NCBI GenBank assembly: GCA_029252045.1 | Contig: JAQXCD010000034.1 | Span: forward strand, 21,255-85,254 | DNA length: 64,000 nucleotides | Source: Sulfitobacter sp. | GTDB lineage: Bacteria; Pseudomonadota; Alphaproteobacteria; Rhodobacterales; Rhodobacteraceae | Direction: 5' to 3' | In this document: positions 28,406 through 37,983 of the stretch, in pieces | How positions within the stretch are numbered: position 1 is the stretch's first letter | Layout: each line of letters begins with the position of its first letter | Made by a program: the position numbers and the translations under genes | Notes under the pieces: model-generated | What the model was told of the DNA's origin: nothing | Database searches by the model: none | What the model saw: the letters and a program-made list of their open reading frames with translations, nothing else

Positions 28406-29650
28406 TCAGTGGGCCACTCCTGCCGCAACAGACTCGTCGATAAAGCGGCCTTGGGTGAAACGGTCCAGCCCGAAGGCATCCGTGAGCGGTGAGCGGCCTT
28501 TGGCCATAAGCTCGGCCATGGCCCAGCCGGAACCGGGTATGGCTTTGAAACCGCCTGTGCCCCAGCCGCAGTTGATAAAGATGCCATCGACGGGCGTTCT
28601 GCTCAGGATCGGCGAACGGTCACCCGTCACATCCACGATGCCGCCCCATTGGCGCAGCATTTTGAGGCGGGAGACCATCGGGAAGGTCTCGATCAGGGCG
28701 CGCACGGTTTCCTCAATGTGGTGGAAGCTGCCGCGCTGGGTGTAGTTGTTATAGCCGTCGGTGCCGCCACCGATGACCATCTCGCCTTTATCAGACTGGC
28801 TCATGTAGCCGTGGACCGTATTGGCCATCACAACCACATCCATACAGGGCTTGATCGGCTCGGACACCAGCGCCTGCAGCGCTACAGATTCAATCGGCAG
28901 ACGAAAGCCCGCCATATCAGCGAGGTGACCGGAGTGGCCCGCGACCACCATACCCAGTTTATCACAGCCGATATCGCCTTTGGTTGTCGATACGCCCACA
29001 ACCTTGCCGCCTTCGGAGCGGATGCCGGTGACTTCGCATTGCTGGATCACGTCCATCCCCATGTCGGAACACGCACGGGCATAGCCCCATGCCACCGCAT
29101 CGTGACGGGCCGTGCCGCCGCGGGCCTGCCACAAACCGCCAAGCACAGGATAGCGCGGACCAGCCAGATTGATGATCGGGACCAGCTGTTTGACCTTTTC
29201 GGGGCTGATGAATTCGGTCTTCACGCCCTGCAACATATTGGCATGGGCCGTGCGCTTGTATCCGCGCACTTCATGTTCTGTTTGTGCAAGCATGATGACG
29301 CCGCGTGGGGAGAACATCACGTTATAGTTGAGATCCTGCGACATCGTCTCGTAGAGCGAGCGCGCCTTTTCATAGATCGCGGCAGAGGGATCCTGCAAAT
29401 AGTTGGAGCGGATGATGGTTGTGTTGCGGCCTGTGTTGCCGCCGCCCAGCCAACCTTTTTCAAGAATGGCTACATTGGTGATGCCGAAATTTTTGCCGAG
29501 ATAATACGCCGTCGCAAGGCCGTGCCCCCCTGCCCCGATGATGATTGCATCATAGCGCTTCTTCGGGGCGGCGTCGCGCCATGCACGGGTCCAGCCGGTA
29601 TGGTGGCGCATCGCTTCGCGGGCCACGGCAAATACGGAGTATTTTTTCAT
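28406..29650 (-). CDS. soxB: Sarcosine oxidase beta subunit
   Basis: Flavin subunit of about 414 residues that oxidises sarcosine. The dinucleotide-binding motif YDAIIIGAGGHGLATAYYLG is near residue 33, and the C-terminal DGIFINCGWGTGGFKAIPGS belongs to the FAD-dependent oxidoreductase fold. The start MKKYSVFAVAREAMRHHTGW has AGGGAAA six bases upstream; an ATG six codons earlier lacks one. First gene of the sox operon, divergent from ccmI with 236 bases between. Confidence 0.95.
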   Translation of the reverse strand: MKKYSVFAVAREAMRHHTGWTRAWRDAAPKKRYDAIIIGAGGHGLATAYYLGKNFGITNVAILEKGWLGGGNTGRNTTIIRSNYLQDPSAAIYEKARSLYETMSQDLNYNVMFSPRGVIMLAQTEHEVRGYKRTAHANMLQGVKTEFISPEKVKQLVPIINLAGPRYPVLGGLWQARGGTARHDAVAWGYARACSDMGMDVIQQCEVTGIRSEGGKVVGVSTTKGDIGCDKLGMVVAGHSGHLADMAGFRLPIESVALQALVSEPIKPCMDVVVMANTVHGYMSQSDKGEMVIGGGTDGYNNYTQRGSFHHIEETVRALIETFPMVSRLKMLRQWGGIVDVTGDRSPILSRTPVDGIFINCGWGTGGFKAIPGSGWAMAELMAKGRSPLTDAFGLDRFTQGRFIDESVAAGVAH

Positions 29651-29886
29651 CGCTGGTTTCCCTGACATAGAAATGGTGTGGATTCGGACCCAATGATCCG
29701 CTTGCGTTCTTCATGGGGGAGTGGCCGGAAAAGTGGATACTCCGCGCGGCACTCTTTACCGTTTTTACGACATCGGCCGCAAGCAGTGTCAGATCGGGGC
29801 GGTCTATTCGTCGCGGGGGGGCATTGTGCCCTTTTGTGTCGGGCTTGTGCGTATTACACCATCGGCAGATATGGAGTTTTTGGCCG

Positions 29887-31116
29887 ATGCTGAGTTTCTG
29901 GATTCTTGCGGCACTGATCACCCTGACGGTTGTCGCCATTTTGGCGCGCGCCATCATGCGCGGCGGCGCCGCCGAGGTGGAATCGCGCGCTGCATCGGAT
30001 GTGGCGGTCTATCGCGCCCAGTTGGAGGAAGTGGACCGCGACGTGGCCCGCGGCGTGATCGAGACCGCAGATGCCGAACGGGTGCATGCAGAAATCGCGC
30101 GACGCCTGATTGCAGCAGACAAAGCACAAGCCGCCGAAAAGGGACGGACAGGAACAGCGCCTGCGACAGTAGCTTTGGGAATTGTCATTGTGGCCTTATT
30201 GGGCAGCGTTGCCAGCTATTGGTGGCTGGGCGCGCCCGGCTATGGCGATATGGCGCTGAAGGACCGGATTGCATTTGCCGAAGAGGTTCGCGTCACGCGC
30301 CCCAAGCAGGACGTCGCCGAAGCCTCCCTGCCGCCCTTTGTCGAACCCGTTGACATGGACCCGCGTTATCTGCAGCTGCTGAACCAGCTGCGCGATACCG
30401 TGGCCAAGCGGCCGGACGATGTGCAAGGACATGTATTGCTGGCCCAGCAGGAGCGCAGGATCGGGAATTTCATAGCAGCGAAAGATGCACAGATGCAGTT
30501 GCTCACCCTGAAAGGGAATGCAGTTACGGCACAGGATCTGGCCGATCTGGGAAAAATGCAGGTTCTGGCGGCGGGGGGCTATGTCTCGCCGGAGGCAGAG
30601 ATGAGCCTGCGGGCGGCATTGGCCCAAGAGCCGGGCAATGGCGTCGGGCGCTATTATCTGGGCTTGATGCTGGCGCAGACAGGCAGACCGGATCAGGCGT
30701 TTCGCATCTGGGACGGGCTGCTGCGCGCAGGCCCTGAGGATGCGGCATGGATACCGCCTATTCTGGAACAGATCGAAAGTCTGGCCCAACTGGCGGGTGT
30801 GAAATATTCGATCCCCGATATCGGGGACAATTCAGAGCGCGGGCCCACAGCGCAGGACATCGAGAACGCCCAGGATATGACCCCTGCGGAGCGGATGGAC
30901 ATGATCCGCTCCATGGTTGCAGGCCTGTCCGAGCGGCTTGCAACCGACGGCGGCCCGGCCCGTGACTGGGCGCGGCTGATTTCATCTTTGGGTGTGCTGG
31001 GTGAACAACAGCGCGCGGCAGCTATCCACGCCAATGCAATTGAGGTATTCGCCGATGACAAGGATGCGCTGGAACTGATCAACGCGGCAGGTCGCAAGGC
31101 GGGGGTGATCGATTGA
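29887..31116 (+). CDS. ccmI: Cytochrome c biogenesis protein CcmI
   Basis: Membrane chaperone that delivers apocytochrome c to the heme ligation complex, about 409 residues. Two helices (MLSFWILAALITLTVVAILA and ALGIVIVALLGSVASYWWLG) flank a cytoplasmic coiled segment. A periplasmic domain with TPR repeats follows, for example GRYYLGLMLAQTGRPDQAF. An in-frame extension to 29713 has no family-like residues and was dropped. It is separate from the ccmABC run at the left end, as is common in alphaproteobacteria. Confidence 0.92.
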   Translation: MLSFWILAALITLTVVAILARAIMRGGAAEVESRAASDVAVYRAQLEEVDRDVARGVIETADAERVHAEIARRLIAADKAQAAEKGRTGTAPATVALGIVIVALLGSVASYWWLGAPGYGDMALKDRIAFAEEVRVTRPKQDVAEASLPPFVEPVDMDPRYLQLLNQLRDTVAKRPDDVQGHVLLAQQERRIGNFIAAKDAQMQLLTLKGNAVTAQDLADLGKMQVLAAGGYVSPEAEMSLRAALAQEPGNGVGRYYLGLMLAQTGRPDQAFRIWDGLLRAGPEDAAWIPPILEQIESLAQLAGVKYSIPDIGDNSERGPTAQDIENAQDMTPAERMDMIRSMVAGLSERLATDGGPARDWARLISSLGVLGEQQRAAAIHANAIEVFADDKDALELINAAGRKAGVID

Positions 31117-31598
31117 TACATGAACGGATCGAGGATTTCGCCGCTGCCCTGCCCGCTATGCGGGCGCTCATCGGGCTTGATCTGGGTGAAAAGACCATCG
31201 GCGTTGCCGTTACCGACAGTTTTTTGTCAGTCGCCACACCGTTGGAAACGGTAAAGCGCAAGAAATTCGGGCTGGATGCCGCACGTCTGGGAGAGATCAT
31301 TGCGGGCCGCACCATTGGCGGTTTGATTTTGGGTCTGCCCTTTAACATGGACGGCTCGGAAGGGCCGCGGTGCCAATCCACAAGGGCCTTCGCCCGCAAC
31401 TTTGACCGGCTGCACCCCGAGTTGCCCATCGGCTATTGGGATGAGCGCTTGTCGACCGTCGCTGCGGAAAGAGCGTTGCTGGAGGCGGATACGTCACGCA
31501 AACGTCGCGCAGAGGTCATTGATCACGTCGCCGCCAGTTATATCTTGCAAGGTGTGTTGGACAGGTTGCGCGTGTTGCGCGCCCAATCGGAGGCCTAG
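31113..31598 (+). CDS. ruvX: Pre-16S rRNA processing RNase YqgF (RuvX)
   Basis: RNase H-fold nuclease of 161 residues for final trimming of 16S rRNA. Motifs: LIGLDLGEKTIGVAVTD, LGLPFNMDGSEGPR, WDERLSTVAAERALLE and VIDHVAASYILQ. The start is a TTG overlapping the ccmI stop (TTGA), which keeps the 15-residue N-terminal extension IHERIEDFAAALPA found in relatives. A downstream ATG (31158) would cut into it. The genes are probably translationally coupled. Confidence 0.93.
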   Translation: MIHERIEDFAAALPAMRALIGLDLGEKTIGVAVTDSFLSVATPLETVKRKKFGLDAARLGEIIAGRTIGGLILGLPFNMDGSEGPRCQSTRAFARNFDRLHPELPIGYWDERLSTVAAERALLEADTSRKRRAEVIDHVAASYILQGVLDRLRVLRAQSEA

Positions 31599-31601
31599 GC
31601 C

Positions 31602-31838
31602 ATGACGGACGAGATTTGGAAGCGCGCCGAGGTTGAAAGCCCCTGCATCAAGATTTGTGTGATTCATCCCGAAAGCCGTCTGTGCACCGGCTGCCTGCGT
31701 TCGATTGATGAAATCGGCGCGTGGTCACGGATGACGCCGGAGGTACGGCGTGCCGTGATGGATGATTTGCCCTCGCGGGCGGGCGCCTTTTCCAAGCGCC
31801 GTGGCGGACGTGCAGCGCGACTGGCACGCGAAACGTAA
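31602..31838 (+). CDS. DUF1289 domain protein
   Basis: A 78-residue protein with the four-cysteine pattern of DUF1289: CIKICVIHPESRLCTGCLRS. This suggests a small metal-binding knuckle. The C-terminus is basic (SKRRGGRAARLARE). Function unknown. It starts three bases after ruvX and is the last gene of the ccmI-ruvX run. Confidence 0.88.
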   Translation: MTDEIWKRAEVESPCIKICVIHPESRLCTGCLRSIDEIGAWSRMTPEVRRAVMDDLPSRAGAFSKRRGGRAARLARET

Positions 31839-31847
31839 TATCTGGAA

Positions 31848-32072
31848 TCAGTTGTTGGCGAAGATACCGTAACGGGCGGTTGCTGCACGGCTGTGCTGCG
31901 CGCGCGCTGGGTGGACAACATTCGACACCCCTGCGTCATTGGCGGCCACAAGCGCCTCACCGCGTGCAAAATCACGGCACGGCATGTTCAGCGACGGATA
32001 TTGCGCCGCACCGCTTTGCGCTGCGTTGTGATAGGCCACACGGCCAAATGGTCCTGTAATGATCTGTTTCAT
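31848..32072 (-). CDS. Small hypothetical protein
   Basis: A 74-residue ORF starting MKQIITGPFGRVAYHN, convergent with the DUF1289 gene nine bases away. A good ribosome site (AGAGGG, six bases before ATG) supports translation. No membrane helix or signal peptide is evident and I do not recognise a family. The residues look soluble and slightly basic. Confidence 0.5.
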   Translation of the reverse strand: MKQIITGPFGRVAYHNAAQSGAAQYPSLNMPCRDFARGEALVAANDAGVSNVVHPARAQHSRAATARYGIFANN

Positions 32073-32190
32073 TGCCTGCCCTCTTGCTAAATAATGCTCC
32101 TCTGACGGGAGCGTATCTTGAGCCTACATCCCATTCGTGTCAGGCAACAATAAGGCAATTTAAAGATAATTGTTTGCAGCGGCGAAACTG

Positions 32191-33039
32191 TTACATCTGT
32201 TCCAGCCGCAAAAGCCCCGCCCCCAGCAGGATGACAACCACGGCAATCACCTTTGAGCGGTCCAGTCGTTCTTTGAACACCAGCACGCCGATCAGCACTG
32301 CAAAGACGATACTTGTCTCGCGCAGCGCGGTGACCAGCGCAATAGGCGTTTGGGTAAAGGCCCAGATCACAATCGCATAAGCCGCGAAGGAGGCCGTGCC
32401 CCCGATGACAAAGGTCCGCTTTGCTGTTTTGGCCATTGTGGTCAGCACACCCGGATGACGGATGCGCATGTAGATGGTAAACAGCACCGCATTGCCATAG
32501 CCGAGCCACGCGTAGAACCCTACCGGACTGCCAGACACCCGCGCGCCATATCCGTCGATCAATGAATAGGACGCGATGAAACAGCCCGTGATCAAGGCCA
32601 GCCGCACGGCCTCGGTGTTGCGCACGCCATCCGCGCCGCGCAGCAACGCCATGCTCATCAATCCTGTGGCGATCAGGGCAATGGCCAGCATTTCAGGCAG
32701 CGCCAACTGCTCGCCCAGAACCAGAACCGACACGGTCGTCACCACCAGCGGCGCAAGCCCCCGCGCAATCGGGTAGACTTGGCTCAGGTCGCCCTTGGTA
32801 TAGGCTCCCAGCAAAAACACTTGATAACCCAGATGGGCAAAGATACCGGCGATCAACCACGGCAGGCTGGCAAGGGTGGGTGTCGGCACAAATAGCAGGG
32901 CAATCGCTGCGGGGGGCAGATGCCCCAACATCACCGCAGACATGTTCACGCGCTTGTCCGCGCCGCCCTTCACCATCGCATTCCACGAGGCATGCAGGAG
33001 TGCTGCGGCCAGAACCGCCAGAAAAACGCCGCCCGTCAT
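32191..33039 (-). CDS. EamA/DMT-family transporter
   Basis: Ten-helix inner-membrane transporter of about 282 residues with two EamA repeats. The first begins VFLAVLAAALLHASWNAMVK and the second lies around LITGCFIASYSLIDGYGARV. Family members export amino acids, metabolites or drugs; the substrate is unknown. The start MTGGVFLAV overlaps the end of the oxygenase gene by four bases (ATGA), so the pair is translationally coupled. It is the last gene of the run starting at dusA. Confidence 0.9.
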   Translation of the reverse strand: MTGGVFLAVLAAALLHASWNAMVKGGADKRVNMSAVMLGHLPPAAIALLFVPTPTLASLPWLIAGIFAHLGYQVFLLGAYTKGDLSQVYPIARGLAPLVVTTVSVLVLGEQLALPEMLAIALIATGLMSMALLRGADGVRNTEAVRLALITGCFIASYSLIDGYGARVSGSPVGFYAWLGYGNAVLFTIYMRIRHPGVLTTMAKTAKRTFVIGGTASFAAYAIVIWAFTQTPIALVTALRETSIVFAVLIGVLVFKERLDRSKVIAVVVILLGAGLLRLEQM

Positions 33040-33788
33040 GGCGTTGCCAACCAATCGGACGCACCGCCGCGACATTCGGGTCGGAAAAACGCAATCATGC
33101 GGCCCTCGCCCGCCGGATCAACCTCATCTGCCCATGGCTGGGTGCCGTGCAGCACAAAAGGGTGCAGCAGCGCACTCTGCCCCGGTTTCAGGTGCAAAGG
33201 TATTTGTTCGCACGCCTCAAAGGCCCGTTTGCGGGCGGCGGCGTAAACATCTGTGATATCGGTCGTAGCAGGGTCGCGGCCCTCTAATGCCCCGCGCAGC
33301 GCGTCTTGCATAATCCGCTGACTGCCGCGCCAGACGACTGTGGGTGATGCCGCTACATCCGTAAGAGGCAGCGACAAGATATAGGCGTGGAACTCTTGCG
33401 CGAACCGCCGACGCTGCGGCCCTACTGGTAACAACCCGTCGACATGCGCCGCGGCACGCATCAGGCGGAAACGGTGGTTTGCGTCACTCTCGCCCGCGTC
33501 CTGTTTCGGATAGCCCTGATAGATGATGGACAGTTGTGCGGGATGCAGCGGCAGATCAGGGACATGGGACTGCCACGGCCCCGCCAAAGGCACCCCGCCA
33601 ATACTGCCATCAGTGGCGTTAGGAAGCGCATCGACCCCCACAAACCACGTCTGCCCGTGACGCAGATTTCCGGGTCCACGCATCGCGGGCTGTGCGGCAA
33701 CATCGCGCGCGGCGGCTAAAGCAGCTTTCGCCCAATCTGCCGTCCGGCGATCATACTCAAAGACACAAAACCCGTCAGGGCCGGTCAC
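33036..33788 (-). CDS. 2-oxoglutarate/Fe(II)-dependent oxygenase-like protein
   Basis: The 250-residue protein shows a plausible metal triad: HVD in RAAAHVDGLLPVG and the distal histidine in LLHPFVLHGTQPW, followed by an arginine in GEGRMIAFFRPEC that could bind 2-oxoglutarate. This is the layout of phytanoyl-CoA dioxygenase-like enzymes. The substrate cannot be read from sequence. It starts with a GTG overlapping the upstream permease stop (GTGA) and itself overlaps the DMT exporter start, suggesting the three work on one compound. Confidence 0.7.
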   Translation of the reverse strand: MTGPDGFCVFEYDRRTADWAKAALAAARDVAAQPAMRGPGNLRHGQTWFVGVDALPNATDGSIGGVPLAGPWQSHVPDLPLHPAQLSIIYQGYPKQDAGESDANHRFRLMRAAAHVDGLLPVGPQRRRFAQEFHAYILSLPLTDVAASPTVVWRGSQRIMQDALRGALEGRDPATTDITDVYAAARKRAFEACEQIPLHLKPGQSALLHPFVLHGTQPWADEVDPAGEGRMIAFFRPECRGGASDWLATP

Positions 33789-34609
33789 CCCAGAAACACC
33801 TTGCGCAGCATGTTCAGCGCGACAAGTACCAGAAACACTGCAAACACGCGCTTGAGCGGTTTCGGATCCATCGAATGCGCCAGCTTGGCGCCGATAGGTG
33901 CGGTGATGAGTGTCATGGCAATGACCAGCACAAACGCCACCATATTAACCGCACCGATCGTCAGCGGCGGACGTGTGGCAGGATCAATTGTGGTGAACAA
34001 AAAGCCGATCACCGCAGGCACCGCAATCACCACACCAAAGCCTGCAGCCGTCGCAACAGCGCGGTGGATGGGGGTGTTATAGAGGCTCATCAAGGGCACG
34101 CCAAAGCTGCCGCCCCCGATGCCCATAAGAACGGACAAAAAACCCACAGCGGGTGACAGGGCCGCACGCGCCGCACCCGTAGGCATCGCCTGCCCCAGCC
34201 GCCAATGCGCGCGGCCAAACCCCATGTAGAGACCAACAATCAGAGCCAGCACGCCAAAAATGCCCTGCAATGTGGTCGAGCGCAGACCAGACACGACAAA
34301 CATGCCCACCACAGCGCCGATCACAATACCGGGGGCCCAGGTGCGCAGAATGTCCCAATCCACCGCACCCTTTTTGTTGTGCGACAGAACCGAGCGGACA
34401 GAGGTCACGATGATGGTAGCCAGCGAGGTCGCCAGACACATCTGCATCAATTGCGGTCCATCATATCCAAGCGTCTGGAAAGCATAGAAAAACGCAGGCA
34501 CCAGCACGATACCCCCACCCACGCCCAGCAATCCGGCGAGAACGCCTGCAAAGGCGCCAATGACCATCAGCATCACAGCCATCTCGATCAGTAGGATGGT
34601 ATCAGGCAT
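33785..34609 (-). CDS. Sulfite exporter TauE/SafE family permease (second copy)
   Basis: Eight-helix permease of 274 residues. The duplicated family signature is VLAGLLGVGGGIVLVPAFFY in the first half and SVLMGIGGGSFGVPLMSLYN in the second. It is longer and clearly different from the TauE/SafE protein beside secF. It is 38 bases after dusA and overlaps the following oxygenase gene, so it likely belongs to the same transcript. The family exports sulfur-containing anions; the actual substrate is unknown. Confidence 0.9.
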   Translation of the reverse strand: MPDTILLIEMAVMLMVIGAFAGVLAGLLGVGGGIVLVPAFFYAFQTLGYDGPQLMQMCLATSLATIIVTSVRSVLSHNKKGAVDWDILRTWAPGIVIGAVVGMFVVSGLRSTTLQGIFGVLALIVGLYMGFGRAHWRLGQAMPTGAARAALSPAVGFLSVLMGIGGGSFGVPLMSLYNTPIHRAVATAAGFGVVIAVPAVIGFLFTTIDPATRPPLTIGAVNMVAFVLVIAMTLITAPIGAKLAHSMDPKPLKRVFAVFLVLVALNMLRKVFLG

Positions 34610-34647
34610 GGGTACGCTCCTGCGCAGTTAGGGTTGTTGGTTCTTTG

Positions 34648-35715
34648 CTACACCGCGTCTGGCTGACTGGCCAGCGCAGTTTGCACCATCGTTTGCTCCA
34701 ATGCGTCGCGCACCAAGGCCGAGCCTGCCCCGGATCGGTGGGCGTTTTCCGACAGCACCCGCCGCCAGATACGCGCGCCCGGCCGCCCTGAAAAAAGCCC
34801 CAACATGTGCCGCGTCACGGATCCCAGCTTGCCGCCCGCATCCACATGGGCGTCGATATAGGGCAGCATCGCCTCTACAATACCTTCGGCCGTTGTATCC
34901 GCGCCATCACCGAAAATCCGGCAGTCCGCCTCGCACAGAATGTCCGCCGGATGGTGGTAGGCAGCACGCCCGATCATCACGCCGTCCAATCCCCCGTCCA
35001 GTGCCGCCTCCGCAGCCTCCAGCGTGGTGATCCCTCCGTTCAGCGAAATATGCAGATTCGGGAACAGCTCTTTCATCTGATGGACCAATGGATAATCCAA
35101 CGGCGGTATATCGCGGTTTTCCTTCGGGCTAAGGCCGTTCAGCCAGGCTTTGCGCGCGTGAATTGTCACCCGTTCCAGACCGGTCCCGACAAGGCGGCTC
35201 AGGAACTCGGGCAGCACCTCATCGGCGTTCTGGTCATCCACGCCGATGCGGCATTTCACCGTCACCTCGACATCCACGGCCCGCTGCATCGCGCTGATGC
35301 AGCGGGCAACCAAGGCGGGATCTTTCATCAAGACCGCACCGAACATACCGGACTGCACACGGTCGGAGGGGCAACCGACATTCAGGTTGATCTCGTCATA
35401 ACCCGCCTGTGCGCCCAGACGCGCGGCCTCGGCCAGCTCAGCCGGATCAGAACCACCAAGCTGCAAGGCCACAGGGTGCTCCGAGACGTCATGATCAAGC
35501 AAATGCAACGCATGGCCCCGCACCAAAGCAGGCGAAGTAACCATTTCAGTGTAGAGCAGCGTATGCTTGCTCATCATGCGGTGGAGATAGCGGCAGTGCC
35601 GGTCCGTCCAGTCCATCATAGGAGCGACAGACAGGCGTGCGGCCTTTGAAACCATGGACCGACCCATGTTTTGCTGGGAGGCTCCTTGTCCTGAAGACTT
35701 TGATGTATCAGACAT
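34648..35715 (-). CDS. dusA: tRNA-dihydrouridine synthase A
   Basis: Flavoenzyme reducing uridines 20/20a in tRNA, 355 residues. LSVAPMMDWTDRHCRYLHRM opens the barrel. The catalytic cysteine is in NVGCPSDRVQSGMFGAVLM, followed by VTVKCRIGVDDQ, LNGGI and MIGRAAYHHP. The length and HCRYLHR segment fit DusA rather than DusB or DusC. The first 25 residues are low in conservation, so a later start such as MGRSMVSKAARL is possible. Confidence 0.94.
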   Translation of the reverse strand: MSDTSKSSGQGASQQNMGRSMVSKAARLSVAPMMDWTDRHCRYLHRMMSKHTLLYTEMVTSPALVRGHALHLLDHDVSEHPVALQLGGSDPAELAEAARLGAQAGYDEINLNVGCPSDRVQSGMFGAVLMKDPALVARCISAMQRAVDVEVTVKCRIGVDDQNADEVLPEFLSRLVGTGLERVTIHARKAWLNGLSPKENRDIPPLDYPLVHQMKELFPNLHISLNGGITTLEAAEAALDGGLDGVMIGRAAYHHPADILCEADCRIFGDGADTTAEGIVEAMLPYIDAHVDAGGKLGSVTRHMLGLFSGRPGARIWRRVLSENAHRSGAGSALVRDALEQTMVQTALASQPDAV

Positions 35716-35949
35716 TTACGGCACGTTCTCGCTGTTTTTATCGTTCCGTCCCGCGTAAAGGACAGCATTTTTTTGCGTAAGGGACCTATTAAGCGGATCC
35801 AATTCTGGGCTTGAATATGGTATCTATCGAAAAACGTAAACGGGCCGATCGTCGCGCGGCCGACGCCATCAGGAAACCGCGCCTCTCGACAGCGCTCTTT
35901 AGAAGTTCCGACCATCCGGCGTTTCCTGATGCTCTTGGCCCATGTTGTA

Positions 35950-36591
35950 TTATTCAGGCATTGGCACGTCAGTGGTAAACTTGGGCACGCTATACCCTGC
36001 CTGTACCGCAGGACGGGCAGCGATGCGCAGGTACCAGTCTTTGACGTTCGGGAATTCGCCCAAATCAATCTCTTGCCACTCGAAACGGGACACCCAAGGC
36101 CAGCATGCCATGTCGGCAATCGAATAGGTGCCGCCATTTGCACCCGCGATATAGGTGCGTCCCTCCAGCCGCGTGTTCAGCACTTTATAGAGCCGCCGTG
36201 CCTCGGTGGCATAACGTTGTTCGGCGTATTCTGATTTTCCCTTGTTATACTTCACAAAGTGATGGGTTTGTCCCAGCATCGGGCCCAAGCCGCCCATTTG
36301 CCACATCAGCCATTCCACCATTCGCCAGTACTCATCCCCTTCGCATTGAAATTTCTTATATTTATCCGCGAGGTACATCATGATCGCACCGGTTTCCATC
36401 ATCTGGATGCCCGTCTCGTGATCGACAATTGCCGGAATGCGATTGTTTGGCGCTATCTTCAAAAACGCAGGCTCGAATTGTTCGTCTTTGGTGATGTCGA
36501 TGGCATGCACTGTGTAGGGCACGCCAAGCTCCTCCAGCAAGATCGAGACCTTGCGGCCATTTGGTGTGGTCCATGTATAGAGATCGATCAT
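35950..36591 (-). CDS. Glutathione S-transferase (YfcG/YghU-like)
   Basis: A 213-residue thiol transferase. The N-terminal thioredoxin fold has LYTWTTPNGRKVSILLEELG and NNRIPAIVDHETG, and the helical C-terminal domain contains IADMACWPWVSRFEWQEIDL. The TPNGRKV start and MLGQTHHF segment resemble the Nu-class disulfide reductases YfcG and YghU. The 234 bases between it and dusA contain no supported gene. A second GST gene lies 52 bases upstream on the same strand. Confidence 0.9.
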   Translation of the reverse strand: MIDLYTWTTPNGRKVSILLEELGVPYTVHAIDITKDEQFEPAFLKIAPNNRIPAIVDHETGIQMMETGAIMMYLADKYKKFQCEGDEYWRMVEWLMWQMGGLGPMLGQTHHFVKYNKGKSEYAEQRYATEARRLYKVLNTRLEGRTYIAGANGGTYSIADMACWPWVSRFEWQEIDLGEFPNVKDWYLRIAARPAVQAGYSVPKFTTDVPMPE

Positions 36592-36643
36592 CGCGTGTCC
36601 TTTGTGTTTTGCGCGTCATGTGCTGTGGTTTTGGTAGCGCCAA

Positions 36644-37588
36644 TTACGCAGTATCTATGCGGTAACCGGCGCGGGGGAAATGGACGCAAACCGTCCCTAC
36701 ATCATCAGCACTGCGTTCAATCACAACAGTCTGCGCATCCGCATAACGAATGGTGCCCACAACGGGTTGCTCGCCCCCGTTCACGTCAGGCCTGATTGTA
36801 ACAGATTGCCCGACCGACAGCCCTTGAGGTTCATGCCCAGCTACACCTGTGGGTGCAATGGACACTGCACCGTGAGCGCGGGAGATCGCATCCCCTGCAT
36901 CCATAATGCTTGAGGTGCCGTGGCCGATGGCGCGGATGTTGTCCTCCCAACGCAGAAGCTGTTCAAATTCGGACAGGAACGAAGGACCTCCCGACCAGCG
37001 GCCCCGCAGGAACCAGACGACATAGTAAAATTGCGCATCAATCGCGGCCGGCTGGTCGCCCAGCAAAAATGCCCGCCCGTCCGACAGCTGCGCATTTACC
37101 CATGACAGGGGCGCGCGCATTTGGGACACAAGGTGCGGCAAGTCCGCGTTGGCCTGTTTTAGCCCTGCGGCCCAATCCTCACCCAGATAAAGCCGCCCGC
37201 GATCTGCCGCAAAATCCTTGTCCAATCCATCACCCGCAGCGCCCAGAACATGCCGGACGGTCTGGTCAAACAAGGGTCCGTCGGTCCAACGGCTCAGGCA
37301 CCACATCAATCCGTGCTCTGCCGTGGGCATGATAGTCGGGCTGGGGAAGCGGCGCTCCAGCTCACGGATAATGCACTGGCTATCGCAATAGATATCCGCA
37401 CCGATCTGCATGACGGGCGTGCGGCGGTAGCCGCCTGTCAGGGCTGTAAGCATCGGCTTGGGCGGCAGGCGCGGTATCTCGACGCTGCGCCAGTCCAATC
37501 CCTTTATTCCAAACACGACGCGAACTTTTTCCGCTACGGGCGATTGTGGATAGGCGTGAAAAATCACTTCTTCGGATGTATTGGACAT
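36644..37588 (-). CDS. Glutathione S-transferase family protein
   Basis: A 314-residue protein with an N-terminal thioredoxin-like domain (FHAYPQSPVAEKVRVVFGIK, then YRRTPVMQIGADIYCDSQCI) and a helical domain extending about 100 residues beyond a typical GST. The extra C-terminal part (QSVTIRPDVNGGEQPVVGTI) looks beta-rich. The substrate is unknown. The SPVAEKV site has serine, not cysteine, where the catalytic thiol or hydroxyl is expected. Confidence 0.82.
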   Translation of the reverse strand: MSNTSEEVIFHAYPQSPVAEKVRVVFGIKGLDWRSVEIPRLPPKPMLTALTGGYRRTPVMQIGADIYCDSQCIIRELERRFPSPTIMPTAEHGLMWCLSRWTDGPLFDQTVRHVLGAAGDGLDKDFAADRGRLYLGEDWAAGLKQANADLPHLVSQMRAPLSWVNAQLSDGRAFLLGDQPAAIDAQFYYVVWFLRGRWSGGPSFLSEFEQLLRWEDNIRAIGHGTSSIMDAGDAISRAHGAVSIAPTGVAGHEPQGLSVGQSVTIRPDVNGGEQPVVGTIRYADAQTVVIERSADDVGTVCVHFPRAGYRIDTA

Positions 37589-37983
37589 TATGGGTACCTT
37601 TTGACCTTATGGGTCAGCTGTGAACATTCAATCTGGCCGCCGATGCGCTGAGATCGTGGGCGATGGTATCGGTGGCTGCGGACGCCCACCCGATATCGCA
37701 TTCAAGCGGGTGCTGCGCCAAAATTCAAGCGGACAGTTTTATGCAGTCGCACACGCAGTGATCCGCTTCATCACCGTTTTTCGAGCATCCGGTTTTGACA
37801 GGATCCCTCTGGTGCAGCGCAAGGTCAGGCGCCCGATACTTGGCCTCACTTGCTCCAGCGGCGAAACTGTCCTGCAATATTCCGCACGGTGACCGGCCAT
37901 TGGCCGCCCAGACGGAGCTGTCGAAAGGCTTAAGCCCGATACAGTATGAGTGACGACACACAAGGGGGGGCGCGAGCGAGCGT
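37589..37983. other. Gene-free stretch before a truncated pseudogene
   Basis: This 395-base stretch has only short overlapping open frames on both strands, none with a recognisable domain. One minus-strand frame reads GGQWPVTVRNIAGQFRRWSK before a stop, which looks protein-like but could not be placed. It may contain the scar of the deletion that removed the front of the adjacent binding-protein gene. Confidence 0.5.

Noticed and set aside
28149..28406. 85-codon minus-strand frame between soxD and soxB
   Set aside because: It overlaps the soxD start, has no ribosome site, and its translation shows no helix or domain.
35716..35949. Possible pirin-like relic (TIGPFTFFDRYHIQ on the minus strand) between dusA and the GST gene
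   Set aside because: Only a dozen residues resemble pirin and neither side continues the similarity; likely chance.
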